64,000 nucleotides of DNA from Lutraria lutraria (Eukaryota; Mollusca; Bivalvia; Venerida; Mactridae): positions 34,076,756-34,140,755 of the forward strand of contig OZ026834.1 in NCBI GenBank assembly GCA_964023205.1; not shown here. Reading direction: 5' to 3'. Below: more notes on the stretch, generated by a model that worked only from the letters and a program-made list of their open reading frames with translations, did not search any database and was not told where the DNA came from. The first letter of the stretch is position 1.

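Larger units (their letters stand above)
57107..62539 (-). other. Dynein intron 3 (5.4 kb)
   Basis: The longest tail intron. Contains a GTGAGTGAAAAA-ended repeat (58117-58437), the candidate 57-nt exon, a palindromic MITE (59693-59857), a CTTAAG MITE (60916-61181) and a tRNA-like head (61420-61492). The rest, including most of 57.2-58.1 kb and 61.5-62.5 kb, is AT-rich with nothing recognisable. Confidence 0.6.

Noticed and set aside
62953..62987. Extension of dynein exon 2 to a later donor (GTAATT)
   Set aside because: It would shift the frame into exon 3; the GTATGT donor at 62987 preserves it.

Overview
The window is animal nuclear DNA: AT-rich, intron-dense, and full of short palindromic DNA transposons and tRNA-derived SINEs. 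The mix of repeats (AACAAGAGG-headed repeats, CAGT..AACCT MITEs, SINEs sharing one body behind different tRNA heads) points to a mollusc, probably a bivalve. That placement is inference and was not tested by a search.

Almost the whole window is one gene on the minus strand, an axonemal dynein heavy chain. I placed 57 coding exons from the right edge (64000) to 2403. GT/AG borders and codon phases agree at every junction, giving one uninterrupted frame of about 3,326 residues. In transcription order these encode the later part of the tail (63.9-48.7 kb, with an acidic Ser-rich insert), the linker (48.5-43.5 kb), AAA1 (39.3-34.9 kb), AAA2 (34.3-28.8 kb), a basic insert (28.3-25.8 kb), AAA3 (24.4-17.9 kb), AAA4 (11.8-9.6 kb), the stalk with its microtubule-binding head (9.2-5.1 kb) and the start of AAA5 (4.7-2.4 kb). 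P-loops of AAA1 to AAA4 are all intact. The start of the protein lies right of the window. The rest of AAA5, AAA6 and the C-terminal domain are not in the window. Motif wording is closest to what I remember of DNAH14, with DNAH6/3/7 as alternatives; this paralogue call is tentative.

At the left edge, on the plus strand, is the last coding exon of a rhodopsin-family GPCR (transmembrane helix 7 with NPIIY, and the cytoplasmic tail). It sits where the next dynein exons would be expected. Either the GPCR is nested in a dynein intron on the opposite strand, or the dynein gene is broken or misassembled here.

The introns hold most of the novelty. A 3.9-kb minisatellite of about 160 copies of a 24-bp unit fills the intron before AAA1. 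There is also a 32-bp tandem array, several families of palindromic MITEs with readable target-site duplications (8-bp, 4-bp and TA types), at least two SINE body types, a Penelope-like GIY-YIG fragment and a partial tandem copy of dynein exon 6. No CRISPR array, bacterial gene or functional tRNA gene was seen.
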